From Evansella vedderi (GTDB lineage Bacteria > Bacillota > Bacilli > Bacillales > Salisediminibacteriaceae), in the NCBI RefSeq assembly GCF_030813435.1, contig NZ_JAUSUG010000007.1, positions 151,784-215,783 on the forward strand: a DNA stretch of 64,000 nt, given 5' to 3'. The notes below the pieces were generated by a model. That model ran no database searches and had not been told where the DNA came from. It was given only the letters and a program-made list of their open reading frames with translations. This document shows positions 9,747 to 18,034 of this stretch, piece after piece (within the stretch, counting starts at the first letter, position 1; every line of letters begins with the position of its first letter). Position numbers and translations under genes: made by a program.

Positions 9747-11840
9747 ATGAAGGTAACGTTATATTTGGGGAGTTTCTTAAAATTGTTACAGAGAATAAGG
9801 GTTTATATTTTTGTATTAATCCTAATTCTTTCTATGGTGTTTATATATTTTGTTGTTGATGCTTATAGGATTGATCTAAGTAAATTGGAGGATCCTGTGG
9901 GGACACCTACGGTAATTTATGACCGTTACGGTGACCCGGTTTCGGAATTGTCTTCGGTCCGATTTAGGCATGTTTCGTTATCAAAAATTCCCGAAGAAAT
10001 CATCCACAGTATTATTGCAGTGGAGGATCAACGTTTTTTTTCCCATAAGGGTATTGATTTTCGTGGTATTGCTCGGTCGACTTGGAGGAATTTGCAGGCA
10101 GGCAGAGTTGTACAGGGTGGTAGTACGATTACGCAGCAGTTAGCGAAAAATTTATTTCTTACTTCGGATAGAACGTATGGGAGAAAGTTTCGAGAAGTAA
10201 TTACTGCTTTTCGGATTGAAAGGGAGTATAGTAAGGAGAAGATTTTGGAATTGTATTTGAATCATATTTATTTTGGTGAGGGAATTTGGGGGATTCAGAA
10301 TGCATCTCAAATGTATTTTGGGAAGGATGTACAGGATATTACATTGGAGGAAGGGGCTCTTTTGGCGGCGTTACCAAAAGCTCCCACGCACTATTCACCT
10401 TTTCAAAATGAAGAGAGGGGGAAACAGCGTCGGGATCTTGTATTGTATTTGCTTTTGGAACAGGGGTATATCGAGGAGAATGTTTATACCGAAGCGATAA
10501 GTTCGGAGATTGTCCTACGGGATTGGGAAATTGAGGAGGATAGTTTACGTGGAAGGTACCCAAGTTATGTTGATTTTGTTATTGACGAGGCGATTAAGAT
10601 TCATGGTCTGACGGAGGAACGAATATGGGCTGGGGACCTGCATATTTATACGGAAATGGATTTGACGGTGCAGAATGCTATTCAGTCTGCTTTTTCTAAT
10701 GGAGAATTGTTTCCTGTGGGAGCAGGTGAAGAGATTGTTCAAGGTGGGACTGTTGTTTTAGACCCTTATACTGGTGGGGTACGAGGAATTATGGGTAATC
10801 GTAGTGAACATGTGTATCGTGGATTTAACCGTGCTGTACAGCTAAAACGTCAACCAGGGTCCGCCATTAAACCTTTATCCGTATTTGCCCCAGCATTAGA
10901 AAGGGGATACAGTGCAAGTTCTACGTTAGTGGACGAGAGAATGGACTTTGGCGGGTATTCTCCAAGGAATTATGATAACCAGTACCGGGGGAGGGTTTCC
11001 CTTTATGATGCACTGATTTACTCCATTAATGTTCCTGCCGTTTGGTTATTAAATGAGATTGGTGTGACGGCGGGGGTTGATTTCCTTGAGAAGTTGGGAA
11101 TTCCGTTGCAGGAAAGTGACAGGAATTTAAGCATTGCACTAGGGGGATTAACGGAAGGCACTTCACCTCTTCAATTAGCCCAAGCATACAGTGTGTTTCC
11201 TAACCTAGGGACGATGAATGAAGCCCATGCCATTACTAAAATTACGAACGGGCATGGGGAAGTTTTAGCTAAAGGGGAAGTACAGGGAACCCAAGTAATG
11301 GACCCAGATAATGCTTATAGGATGACTCAGATTCTGCAGGGCGTAGTGCAGGAAGGAACTGGTAGAAATGCCTTGTTAAATTACGATCGACCTACTGCTG
11401 GAAAAACTGGTACGACACAGCTTCCATCGACGTCAGCCTTTGAAGGGGTTACGGGAGTGTCGGATGCTTGGTTTGTAGGATATACGCCGGAATTGGTTAC
11501 TGCCGTTTGGGTTGGTTATGACAAGGTGACCCCAGAATATGTGATGCAATCCTCAGGGGGGAATCACCCGGCACGGATTTTTCAGGCGATTATGAGTGAG
11601 TCATTAGAAGGGGTACCAGTCTCTGATTTCCGGCTACCTAACGGGTGGAAAGAAAATAAAAATGAAGGAAAAGGAAAAGAAAAAGATAAGGAAGGTAAAG
11701 ATAAAGGCAAAGGAAAGGGCAATAAGGAAGGGAAAGAAAAGGGAAAAAATAAAGCCGAAGAAAAGGGTAAAAAAAATGAAGGAAAAGGAAAAGGGAATGG
11801 GAAAGGTAAGGGAAAAGGTAATAGCAAAGGTAATAGGTAA
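9747..11840 (+). CDS. pbpG: Bifunctional class A penicillin-binding protein (PBP1A/2D type)
   Basis: 697 residues. A signal anchor (about 18-38) is followed by a GT51 glycosyltransferase domain (catalytic E93 in VEDQRFF, GGSTITQQLAKNLFL at 124-138) and a transpeptidase domain with S372-x-x-K375 (GSAIK), SIN at 426-428 and KTG at 553-555. It polymerises and crosslinks peptidoglycan outside the membrane. Length and order match Bacillus PbpG (PBP2d), which acts in spore peptidoglycan synthesis; the paralogue assignment is tentative. Residues ~635-697 are an unusual Lys/Gly/Glu low-complexity tail, possibly a flexible wall-interacting extension. AAGGAGAGG lies ~10 nt before the ATG. Confidence 0.88.
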   Translation: MKVTLYLGSFLKLLQRIRVYIFVLILILSMVFIYFVVDAYRIDLSKLEDPVGTPTVIYDRYGDPVSELSSVRFRHVSLSKIPEEIIHSIIAVEDQRFFSHKGIDFRGIARSTWRNLQAGRVVQGGSTITQQLAKNLFLTSDRTYGRKFREVITAFRIEREYSKEKILELYLNHIYFGEGIWGIQNASQMYFGKDVQDITLEEGALLAALPKAPTHYSPFQNEERGKQRRDLVLYLLLEQGYIEENVYTEAISSEIVLRDWEIEEDSLRGRYPSYVDFVIDEAIKIHGLTEERIWAGDLHIYTEMDLTVQNAIQSAFSNGELFPVGAGEEIVQGGTVVLDPYTGGVRGIMGNRSEHVYRGFNRAVQLKRQPGSAIKPLSVFAPALERGYSASSTLVDERMDFGGYSPRNYDNQYRGRVSLYDALIYSINVPAVWLLNEIGVTAGVDFLEKLGIPLQESDRNLSIALGGLTEGTSPLQLAQAYSVFPNLGTMNEAHAITKITNGHGEVLAKGEVQGTQVMDPDNAYRMTQILQGVVQEGTGRNALLNYDRPTAGKTGTTQLPSTSAFEGVTGVSDAWFVGYTPELVTAVWVGYDKVTPEYVMQSSGGNHPARIFQAIMSESLEGVPVSDFRLPNGWKENKNEGKGKEKDKEGKDKGKGKGNKEGKEKGKNKAEEKGKKNEGKGKGNGKGKGKGNSKGNR

Positions 11841-11895
11841 TGTCTTGGTGATTGCAGCTCTATGTATGGATCAAAACAGTTAATGTTAAATGAAA

Positions 11896-11940
11896 GAGGG
11901 AATCTCAAAAGGTATGTTTTTAACCTTTTGAGATTCCCTC
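11896..11940. terminator. Perfect 18-bp hairpin after the PBP gene
   Basis: Arms 11896-11913 and 11923-11940 are fully complementary (GAGGGAATCTCAAAAGGT) around a 9-nt loop. There is no strong downstream T-run on either strand. The core matches the hairpin at 1424-1464, so it may be a mobile or repeated element used as a terminator. Confidence 0.65.
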
Positions 11941-12006
11941 ACTAGTTGAAGCTGATGGGACAGCTTCTCTTACTATTTTCGAGAAAGAAGTTTAATGATG
12001 TTTCAT

Positions 12007-12360
12007 TTATCGCTCGCAAGTGACGACGAAAAACTCTCCTGTTCTCAATGTTACTGTTTGTGTTGGGGGGCCGGTTACTCTTCTGTCACAGAATACATCA
12101 ATCGTCGTTAGTCCACATCGTACTCTAACGAATTGGTCTCTTCTTAGATTAACATCTGGTAACCTTCTAGATGGAGCTCCAAAAATAGGTAGACAAAATA
12201 CAACTCCAATTTCGCCAGGTCTTAAAACAGCTTCATCTGCTCTAATAGTTCTCGCTCTACCATCTTCGTCAACAATGGTAACTAAATGCCCGGGGGGAGT
12301 AAGATTAAAGACATTCGCCAATAAAGCTTGTCTGATTGTATCTCTAATAGTATCGTCCAT
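12007..12360 (-). CDS. Arg- and Cys-containing small protein, function unknown
   Basis: 117 residues with a strong ribosome binding site (AAAGGAGGG ~8 nt before the ATG). After an N-terminal helix (MDDTIRDTIRQALLANVF) the rest is beta-rich with four scattered cysteines (VVFCLP, RVRCGL, DVFCDR, VVTCER) and many Arg, Val and Pro residues. It lacks a signal peptide. Regular cysteine spacing and stability-type composition are reminiscent of spore-coat or exosporium proteins, but I recognise no family. It converges on the PBP gene and is probably monocistronic. Confidence 0.6.
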   Translation of the reverse strand: MDDTIRDTIRQALLANVFNLTPPGHLVTIVDEDGRARTIRADEAVLRPGEIGVVFCLPIFGAPSRRLPDVNLRRDQFVRVRCGLTTIDVFCDRRVTGPPTQTVTLRTGEFFVVTCER

Positions 12361-12617
12361 ATAAATTCACCCTCCTTTCTTCTCTTTATGAACATGTTAT
12401 GCTTTAGCAAAGTTGATGGAAGGGCATGTACCATCATGTTCTTAAAAACCAACAAATATATAGATTGAGAAAACACAGCCATATTTTTAATAGAGAGCTA
12501 TTTATTTTGTAGAGAACTTGTATGGCCACGGGGACAGGCCTTCGTAATATTGAATGCCATGACTTCCTTAGAGGAAAAAATAGTGGTAATCTATTAAAAA
12601 GGAAGGAGGAAATGTCT

Positions 12618-12803
12618 ATGCAACCAGAAATAAAGAGAATAGCGGTCAGGTTTATTCTCATGTATGTCATTTTTGTAGCTATTTTATATATGACTCAAGG
12701 TCATTTTATGTGGCTGGACGGCTTGATTTTTGCCACTATTTACATTGTTCTTTATTACTTTTTAAAAAAGTTATTTGGTGCGTTCAAACGAAAAGCGGGA
12801 TAA
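12618..12803 (+). CDS. Small two-helix membrane protein (61 aa)
   Basis: Start at the ATG 12618, 8 nt after AAGGAGG (12603-12609); the ATG at 12612 is too close to it. 61 residues with two hydrophobic helices (about 9-27 and 33-50) and a basic C-terminus (KKLFGAFKRKAG), so both ends are probably cytoplasmic. Followed at once by a terminator hairpin. Function unknown. Confidence 0.6.
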   Translation: MQPEIKRIAVRFILMYVIFVAILYMTQGHFMWLDGLIFATIYIVLYYFLKKLFGAFKRKAG

Positions 12804-12805
12804 CA

Positions 12806-12857
12806 GGTTCCTGACCCCCAACACGGTGATACTATACAGTAGTAGGGGGCAGGGACC
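12806..12857 (+). terminator. GGTNCCTG-type hairpin repeat acting as terminator
   Basis: Arms GGTTCCTGaCCCCC and GGGGGCAGGGACC enclose an inner TACTA/TAGTA stem and are followed by TTTTT. It lies 3 nt after the stop of the 61-aa gene. Its arms belong to the same interspersed family as 7489-7510 and 33001-33031. Confidence 0.7.
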
Positions 12858-12876
12858 TTTTTAAGGGGGATTTGGA

Positions 12877-13896
12877 ATGAGTGTTGACAGAGAGTTTAAA
12901 TTTCTTATTAAATATTTTTTTGAAGAAAAATTACCAGTGATAGTTTATCGGGGGAAGAGCGGTTATAATAATACAACTCGTTACCTTGAAAGAGAAGATA
13001 AAAGATATATTTTACGTATATATGAAACTCATAATGAGGAATCAAAGGTAAAGTTAGAACATGAAATATTATTGAAATTGAATCAACTATCGAATCTCCC
13101 TTTTAAAATCCCTGTACCAGTTATAAAAGACGGGAAATCCTTACTGCGTTTGCAGTCAAATAAAATTGGTTGTATTTATCACTATATTGAAGGTGACAAT
13201 CCGGTTTTTAATAATGAAGAAGTTCTTTTTTCCTATGGACAGAGTGTCGGTTATCTATTGAATGCTCTGAAGACGATTCAGATACAGCAGCCCTTAATTT
13301 ATCGTCCCTATTATGAAATTGAACATGCGCATCCCAATTGTCCAATAAATAAAGTTGTTGAGTGGTGTAGTAACCCACAAGATCCCTACAAAGAATATAG
13401 AAATGAGCTTTCGTGGATAGCTTCACAGCTTATTAATTTTAAAGAGTTTATCCCACGTATCAAGAATCTTCCTCATCAAATCATTCATGGAGATTTAAAT
13501 GAATCAAATGTGCTAGTAAATACAGATCAAAAGATAAATGCCATTCTTGACTTTGAATTTACTACTCGTGATCTTCGAGTTATGGAAGTAGCCGTATGTA
13601 TTTCAGAAATTATTTCGGAAGAAGCAAATGAAGATGTTTATTTAAATAAGGTCTATCATTTTTTCTCCGGTTTTGGGACAACCATGAATCTACAGGAATC
13701 TGAAATAGAAGCCTTACCAATATTAGTTCAACTTAGAAGGTTAGATGTTTTTCTACACTTTTTGGGAAGATATCTAGACGGAAAAGACGATGCCTCGGTT
13801 CTTGAGGAACAAATAGTAAAAGCAGCTAGCTATCAACATTGGCTCAACGGTAGCGGTCGAAAATTATGCCGCTTGTTGGAAAACGTAAATCGATAA
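12877..13896 (+). CDS. Phosphotransferase of the aminoglycoside phosphotransferase (APH) / choline kinase fold
   Basis: 339 residues, soluble. The kinase signature HGDLNESNV (catalytic D206, metal ligand N211) and the metal-binding DFEF (D225) are intact, with a YILRIYET ATP-binding lysine-region equivalent near 44-51 (here Arg). Family members phosphorylate hydroxyls of small molecules (aminoglycosides, homoserine, choline, fructosamine). Overall it resembles the homoserine-kinase-II-like group rather than true resistance enzymes. GGGGGA lies ~6 nt before the ATG. It stands between two terminators, so is monocistronic; substrate unknown. Confidence 0.75.
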   Translation: MSVDREFKFLIKYFFEEKLPVIVYRGKSGYNNTTRYLEREDKRYILRIYETHNEESKVKLEHEILLKLNQLSNLPFKIPVPVIKDGKSLLRLQSNKIGCIYHYIEGDNPVFNNEEVLFSYGQSVGYLLNALKTIQIQQPLIYRPYYEIEHAHPNCPINKVVEWCSNPQDPYKEYRNELSWIASQLINFKEFIPRIKNLPHQIIHGDLNESNVLVNTDQKINAILDFEFTTRDLRVMEVAVCISEIISEEANEDVYLNKVYHFFSGFGTTMNLQESEIEALPILVQLRRLDVFLHFLGRYLDGKDDASVLEEQIVKAASYQHWLNGSGRKLCRLLENVNR

Positions 13897-13962
13897 CATG
13901 GACGATAAAATGATTCAAATAATTATTATAGGCGAGTAGACTCATAGAACATTAATAATGGT

Positions 13963-13991
13963 AAGCTCAATCGATTATGATTGAGCTTTTT
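13963..13991 (+). terminator. Terminator after the APH-fold kinase gene
   Basis: A 10-bp stem (AAGCTCAATC / GATTGAGCTT) with a 6-nt loop, then TTTT. Confidence 0.85.
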
Positions 13992-14157
13992 TGAGTAAAA
14001 AAGACCACAGTAATTAATAGCAATAAACAAATTAGTCATGAGATACTTAGGAAATCTTTTAGAATGCTTTTCTCAATAAAACAAACAGATTCAAAAAAAT
14101 ATTGTCAAAATACAAATGCATTTATGGTATAAAAAATGTATTTTATCTTTATTTATA

Positions 14158-14186
14158 TTGATTTGTTTGTTTTTCTCTTTTACAAT
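14158..14186 (+). promoter_or_regulatory. Sigma-A-type promoter of the GH105 gene
   Basis: -35 TTGATT (14158-14163), 17-bp spacer, -10 TACAAT (14181-14186). The predicted transcript start near 14193 is 54 nt upstream of the ATG. Inferred from consensus match and position. Confidence 0.6.
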
Positions 14187-14198
14187 TAAAGAAGTTGT

Positions 14199-14214
14199 TT
14201 AAAAGCGTTAACGT
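14199..14214 (+). promoter_or_regulatory. cre-like / LacI-family operator of the GH105 gene
   Basis: TTAAAAGCGTTAACGT has the central AGCGTTAACG dyad and matches the CcpA cre consensus WTGNNARCGNWWWCAW with two mismatches. It lies at about +6 to +21 from the predicted start, the same geometry as the xylanase gene's site. It could instead bind a dedicated LacI-type regulator. Confidence 0.55.
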
Positions 14215-14246
14215 TACAAATTCTATAATTGAGAGGGAAGGATAGT

Positions 14247-15341
14247 ATGAGTCATGTGATTAGCAAAAAAGAAGTTATTGAAAACATTCATTTACTAATG
14301 GAGAATCTTACACAGATCAAAGATAATACTGGTGAATTTCTATTAAAATTTGATGGTTTAGTAGTAGATGATAAAAGTTGGCATGTTTGGAATTGGCCAC
14401 AAGGTGTTGGTTTATATGGGATCTATAAATATTGGAGACTAACAGATGATGAAAAAGCTTTAAAGATTGTAAATGATTGGTTTGCTGCTAGATTTGAAGA
14501 GGGTGTACCACCTAAGAATGTTAATACGATGGCTCCTTTGTTAACTCTGTCGTATATGTACGAAGATACGAGGGATAAGACACTTATTCCTTACTTAGAA
14601 ACATGGGCGGAATGGGTTATGTATGATATGCCTCGAACAAAAGAAAATGGGTTGCAACATATGACATATGGGCCTGAAAATAAAAATCAGCTTTGGGATG
14701 ATACCTTGATGATGACTGTGTTACCTTTAGCCAAAATCGGTATGCTCTTTAACAAGCAAGAGTATATTGAAGAGGCGAAAAAGCAATTTTTAATACATAT
14801 TAAATATTTAAGTGATCGAAAAACGGGTCTTTGGTTCCACGGCTGGACATTTGAAGAAAACCATAACTATGCAGAAGCATTGTGGGCGAGAGGGAACTGT
14901 TGGATTACAATTGCGATACCAGAAATAATTGAGATATTGGAATTAAAAGAAGGAGATTTTTTCCGAGAATTTTTATTGGATACATTAAACAGACAAGTAG
15001 AAGCGTTAGCAAAGTACCAGGATGAAAGCGGCCTCTGGCATACACTCCTAGATGATAAAACCTCTTATCTTGAAGCGTCAGCAACTGCAGGATTTGCATA
15101 CGGTATTTTAAAATCGGTTCATAAACGCTATATTAGCCAAAATTATAAAGAGATTGCTAATAAAGCGATTGCAGGACTTGTAAATGAGATTAATGAGGAA
15201 GGGGCAGTACAAAAGGTATCGGTAGGAACAGGGATGGGAGTTAGCTTAGATTTTTACAAGAAAATTAAAATTACTCCAATGCCATATGGACAGTCCTTAG
15301 CTGTACTATCCTTAGCAGAATATTTACACGAGTATATGTAA
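14247..15341 (+). CDS. Unsaturated rhamnogalacturonyl hydrolase, GH105 (YteR/YesR-like)
   Basis: 364 residues from the ATG at 14247, chosen for its GGAAGGA ribosome binding site; the TTG at 14229 is rejected. An all-alpha (alpha/alpha)6 barrel enzyme without signal peptide. It removes the unsaturated galacturonosyl residue from oligosaccharides left by pectin or rhamnogalacturonan lyases, by vinyl-ether hydration. Recognisable features are WNWPQGVGLYGIYKYW (~48-63), MAPLLTLSYMYEDT (~95-108), the catalytic-region LWDDTLMM with D152 as likely proton donor, and the C-terminal MPYGQSLAVLSLAEYL. Length matches Bacillus YteR (373 aa). Convergent with the xylanase gene across a shared terminator; a cre-like site follows its promoter. 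Confidence 0.88.
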   Translation: MSHVISKKEVIENIHLLMENLTQIKDNTGEFLLKFDGLVVDDKSWHVWNWPQGVGLYGIYKYWRLTDDEKALKIVNDWFAARFEEGVPPKNVNTMAPLLTLSYMYEDTRDKTLIPYLETWAEWVMYDMPRTKENGLQHMTYGPENKNQLWDDTLMMTVLPLAKIGMLFNKQEYIEEAKKQFLIHIKYLSDRKTGLWFHGWTFEENHNYAEALWARGNCWITIAIPEIIEILELKEGDFFREFLLDTLNRQVEALAKYQDESGLWHTLLDDKTSYLEASATAGFAYGILKSVHKRYISQNYKEIANKAIAGLVNEINEEGAVQKVSVGTGMGVSLDFYKKIKITPMPYGQSLAVLSLAEYLHEYM

Positions 15342-15382
15342 GAATACACAATGCCTCCAACAAAGTAACTATATAAAAGCTA

Positions 15383-15415
15383 AAAAAACAACCGCCTAAA
15401 TAGCGGTTGTTTTTT
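15383..15415. terminator. Bidirectional terminator between GH105 and GH10 genes
   Basis: A 13-bp stem (AAAAAACAACCGC / GCGGTTGTTTTTT) with a 7-nt loop. T-runs flank it on both strands between convergent genes. Confidence 0.9.
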
Positions 15416-15466
15416 AGGTGAACATTGGACAATAAGAAATATATATAGCTCAGTTCAAATGCATGA

Positions 15467-16702
15467 TTAGAGGATTAGCATCTGTTCTGTTTCAGCATCT
15501 TTATCTAATTTGAAGCTTACTTTTTTATCTTCACAAACAAGCTCATAGTCACCGAGGAGTCCTTCGAATGAGAGTGTTCCGTTGTCATCTGTCTTACATG
15601 TCACATTTGTATTCCAGTCTTCTTTTATGAGTTTCTTTAATACTTTGTAAGATGGCTTTGGACTATTATCTTTTCTAATAAATCCAGCAGGAGCACCAAG
15701 CCATGCACCATCATCACTGAAGGACCAGGTTGTAATAGCTTCTACAAGGGGGTGTTTAAATAGAATCGAATACATTTCTTCTACTTCTTTTGCCTGACGT
15801 TCTTCGAATTCTGGTGTAGATGGCCAATCTGCAACCTGGTAATCATTCAGGTCTACAATTTCAGGAGGCATAAGATGTCCAGATGTCAACGTGTTTTCCG
15901 TAAAGTGAATTGGTAGACCGAAGTGTGAGAAACGGTCTAATATTTCTTCTAATTTTTCACGTCCCCAATATCCCTGATGCTGATGCGACTGAATGCCGAT
16001 AGCATCAATAGGAATACCTGCATTTAAACATCCATCAATTAAGATTTCATAGTTAATAGATGTATTAAAGTCATTTAATAAAAGTGTTGCATTAGGATTG
16101 CATTCACGTGTTTTTGCAAACATTTCTTTAATGATACCAACGCGGCCAAGAACCTTAGAAATTCGTGTGATACCGTTGTCATACTTATCGAAGATAGGCA
16201 TGATAACAACTTCATTGATAACATCCCACGTATCTATTAATCCTTTGAAATCTAATACATCTCGTTCGATTCTAGCAAATTGTGCTTTCAGAATTTCTTC
16301 ATTACTCATATCCAGAAGCCATGGTGCAGTTAATGTGTGCCAACAAAGTGGGTGTCCTTTCACATCTATATTTCTATCTTTTAACCACTGTGCAGTAGCC
16401 TTTAATTCTTTTGTCCGGGGTTTTCCTTTCTTAGGCTCGAACATAGCCCAATAGAAAGGGAGTGTTGCTTGGTTAAATACATCTAAAAACAAATCCAGTT
16501 TTTGTTCCTGAAATGCAAGTCTGTCCGCTGGCACATTTTTATTTGCTACATCAATTGCATCAAAAATGCCGCAGCCAAACAAGAACTTATGGTTTGTCTG
16601 TGTAAGTACTACTTCCTTTCCTACAACTGGGTTTCCCCCTTCATCCACTAGTTTAATTGTCTTACTTGCCATACGGTGTGATAATCCATTTGTATGTCCC
16701 AT
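15467..16702 (-). CDS. GH10 endo-1,4-beta-xylanase-like enzyme, probably intracellular
   Basis: 411 residues from MGHTNGLSHR, where GGAGGT is 6 nt upstream; the frame continues 19 codons further without support. A TIM-barrel GH10 domain with acid/base E164 (TWDVINE), nucleophile E269 (IHFTEN), and substrate-site motifs GHPLCWHT (~117-124) and GIQSHQHQG (~236-244). There is no signal peptide. An N-terminal ~35-residue strand region (KTIKLVDEGGNPVVGKEV) and a C-terminal ~60-residue segment resemble small beta modules absent from the shortest xylanases. Intracellular GH10 enzymes trim imported xylo-oligosaccharides. No xylose transporter or xylosidase adjoins it. Regulated by a promoter and cre site at 16746-16802. 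Confidence 0.85.
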   Translation of the reverse strand: MGHTNGLSHRMASKTIKLVDEGGNPVVGKEVVLTQTNHKFLFGCGIFDAIDVANKNVPADRLAFQEQKLDLFLDVFNQATLPFYWAMFEPKKGKPRTKELKATAQWLKDRNIDVKGHPLCWHTLTAPWLLDMSNEEILKAQFARIERDVLDFKGLIDTWDVINEVVIMPIFDKYDNGITRISKVLGRVGIIKEMFAKTRECNPNATLLLNDFNTSINYEILIDGCLNAGIPIDAIGIQSHQHQGYWGREKLEEILDRFSHFGLPIHFTENTLTSGHLMPPEIVDLNDYQVADWPSTPEFEERQAKEVEEMYSILFKHPLVEAITTWSFSDDGAWLGAPAGFIRKDNSPKPSYKVLKKLIKEDWNTNVTCKTDDNGTLSFEGLLGDYELVCEDKKVSFKLDKDAETEQMLIL

Positions 16703-16745
16703 TTTGTTACCTCCATTTTCATTAACATTTCGTACAGCCTTATCG

Positions 16746-16761
16746 GAAAACGCTTTCACAT
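16746..16761 (-). promoter_or_regulatory. Catabolite response element (cre) of the xylanase gene
   Basis: Read on the minus strand, TGAAAGCGTTTTCC matches the CcpA core TGNNARCGNWWWCA except for the final A. It sits at about +6 to +21 from the predicted start, a position where CcpA blocks transcription in Bacillus. Confidence 0.7.
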
Positions 16762-16773
16762 TTTCTGCTTAAA

Positions 16774-16802
16774 TTTTACCAAACTTTGTTCAATGGGTAA
16801 AC
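16774..16802 (-). promoter_or_regulatory. Sigma-A-type promoter of the xylanase gene
   Basis: On the minus strand, -35 TTTACC (16802-16797), 17-bp spacer, -10 TAAAAT (16779-16774). The predicted start near 16767 lies 65 nt before the chosen ATG. Confidence 0.6.
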
Positions 16803-16889
16803 TAACTATTCTTAAAAAAGGTAAGATTTTTAATGACTGTATCTTAGTAGAGTTGTAAGGGTACTGGGTGGAACTACAGAAGTTAAGTA

Positions 16890-16928
16890 AAACCCCTGAT
16901 ACTGTGAAGTCTTATGTATCAGGGGTTT
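16890..16928 (-). terminator. Terminator downstream of the 99-aa gene
   Basis: A 13-bp inverted repeat (AAACCCCTGATAC / GTATCAGGGGTTT) with T-rich exit on the minus strand, 25 bp beyond the stop codon. Confidence 0.8.
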
Positions 16929-16953
16929 ATTGGTGGAAGTAAAATACCAAAGC

Positions 16954-17253
16954 TTAATAGGTATAATTAATTTTAGGGTCTGTTTGGATAATGAATTTCC
17001 CGTTTTCTTTTTTTAGATCAAGATGAAAGGAGTGCGGGTTTCCAGGTACTGTTATGGTTGCATACGAAGGAACGTTCATATCGTCACTGACTATCAACTT
17101 ATATGTAACGTACGTTTGGGTTCCTTTGCGAAATCTTCTTAAAATACCTTCATGTTTTGGTTCACAATATAATGCTTCATGTAAATTTTCTTCCGTAAGT
17201 TCTTTACCGATTAAAGTACGTAATCTGCTTAATACATCTGCTTTTTTAATCAC
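16954..17253 (-). CDS. Small cytoplasmic protein, function unknown
   Basis: 99 residues, GTG start with AGGAGG 8 nt upstream. The N-terminal helix region (MIKKADVLSRLRTLIGKELT) is followed by beta-rich sequence (YVTYKLIVSDDMNVPSYATI). No membrane segment or known motif. Its own terminator follows, so it is probably monocistronic. Gene reality is well supported; function is not. Confidence 0.65.
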   Translation of the reverse strand: MIKKADVLSRLRTLIGKELTEENLHEALYCEPKHEGILRRFRKGTQTYVTYKLIVSDDMNVPSYATITVPGNPHSFHLDLKKENGKFIIQTDPKINYTY

Positions 17254-17472
17254 AATAGTTTCCTCCTGCTGCTTTTATGGATATAAGTTGATTCCAAAGC
17301 ATAATTAAAAACTTTGTTCTAGGCTTCATTTTTACAAGATTTATTTTAACTTCTTCAACCAATTTTTTCTATGCTCTAGATTGTGTTTTTTCAATACTTA
17401 TAAGGAATACAAATTTATATCCAAAAATGCTACAAAACACTCAGGATTTGAATGCTCGGCTACGCACATATG

Positions 17473-18030
17473 TTATTCGTAGTCGGCTTCATTAATAAAA
17501 GTTTTATAAGCAAGATAAATAACCATGCATATTGCCATTGTGATAAACCCCCAGCCAAGGGTGATTTGTTCTACTAATAAGTAATTGTTACATAATTGTT
17601 CTGGGGATAAAACATAGAGTAATCCCATTCCAATAAACATTAGGGTAAAGCCGGTTATAAGGATGTTTTTCCCTCGTAAACTAAGTTTAGGCCAGCTGTC
17701 TCGTAGTGGGACTCCAGCAAAGAAGGGTAGACTAATAAACTTAAATAATTGAACACTCTGCATCGTTAAGGCTTCGTCCATTGTTCGAGGAATCATCCAA
17801 TAGATCATGATAATCGTAAATAAGAGGATACCTGGTATCCCATTTTCATTCCATCTTTGAAAAAATTCAGGAAATCGCAATTGGAAGTAATGTCCCATGA
17901 AAAATCCGGCTACAACTAACAAGGGCATCTGCATATGCATATGGACAATCATGATGGACTCTAATAGATTGGAAACAGGGGGGAGAGCTAATACGATGAA
18001 TAAAATCAGTCCATAAATAAATTGATTCAT
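17473..18030 (-). CDS. Membrane protein associated with the ba3 oxidase cluster
   Basis: 185 residues with five to six hydrophobic segments. A His/Met-rich stretch, VHMHMQMP (~29-36), lies between the first two. It ends the leftward oxidase block, starting 4 bp after the Sco gene stop, so the two are almost certainly co-transcribed. The HMHMQM motif suggests metal (copper) binding, and the location fits a role in copper delivery or oxidase assembly. That is inference from position and composition; I do not know the family name. Confidence 0.65.
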   Translation of the reverse strand: MNQFIYGLILFIVLALPPVSNLLESIMIVHMHMQMPLLVVAGFFMGHYFQLRFPEFFQRWNENGIPGILLFTIIMIYWMIPRTMDEALTMQSVQLFKFISLPFFAGVPLRDSWPKLSLRGKNILITGFTLMFIGMGLLYVLSPEQLCNNYLLVEQITLGWGFITMAICMVIYLAYKTFINEADYE

Positions 18031-18034
18031 GTTC

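Noticed and set aside
11582..11908. Phe/Leu/Pro/Ser-rich 108-codon frame opposite the PBP tail
   Set aside because: It is the complement of the A/G-only low-complexity tail of the PBP gene and has no start signal.
12877..13896. Aminoglycoside resistance gene
   Set aside because: The APH fold is clear, but motifs fit the general metabolic phosphotransferase group; no resistance-island context.
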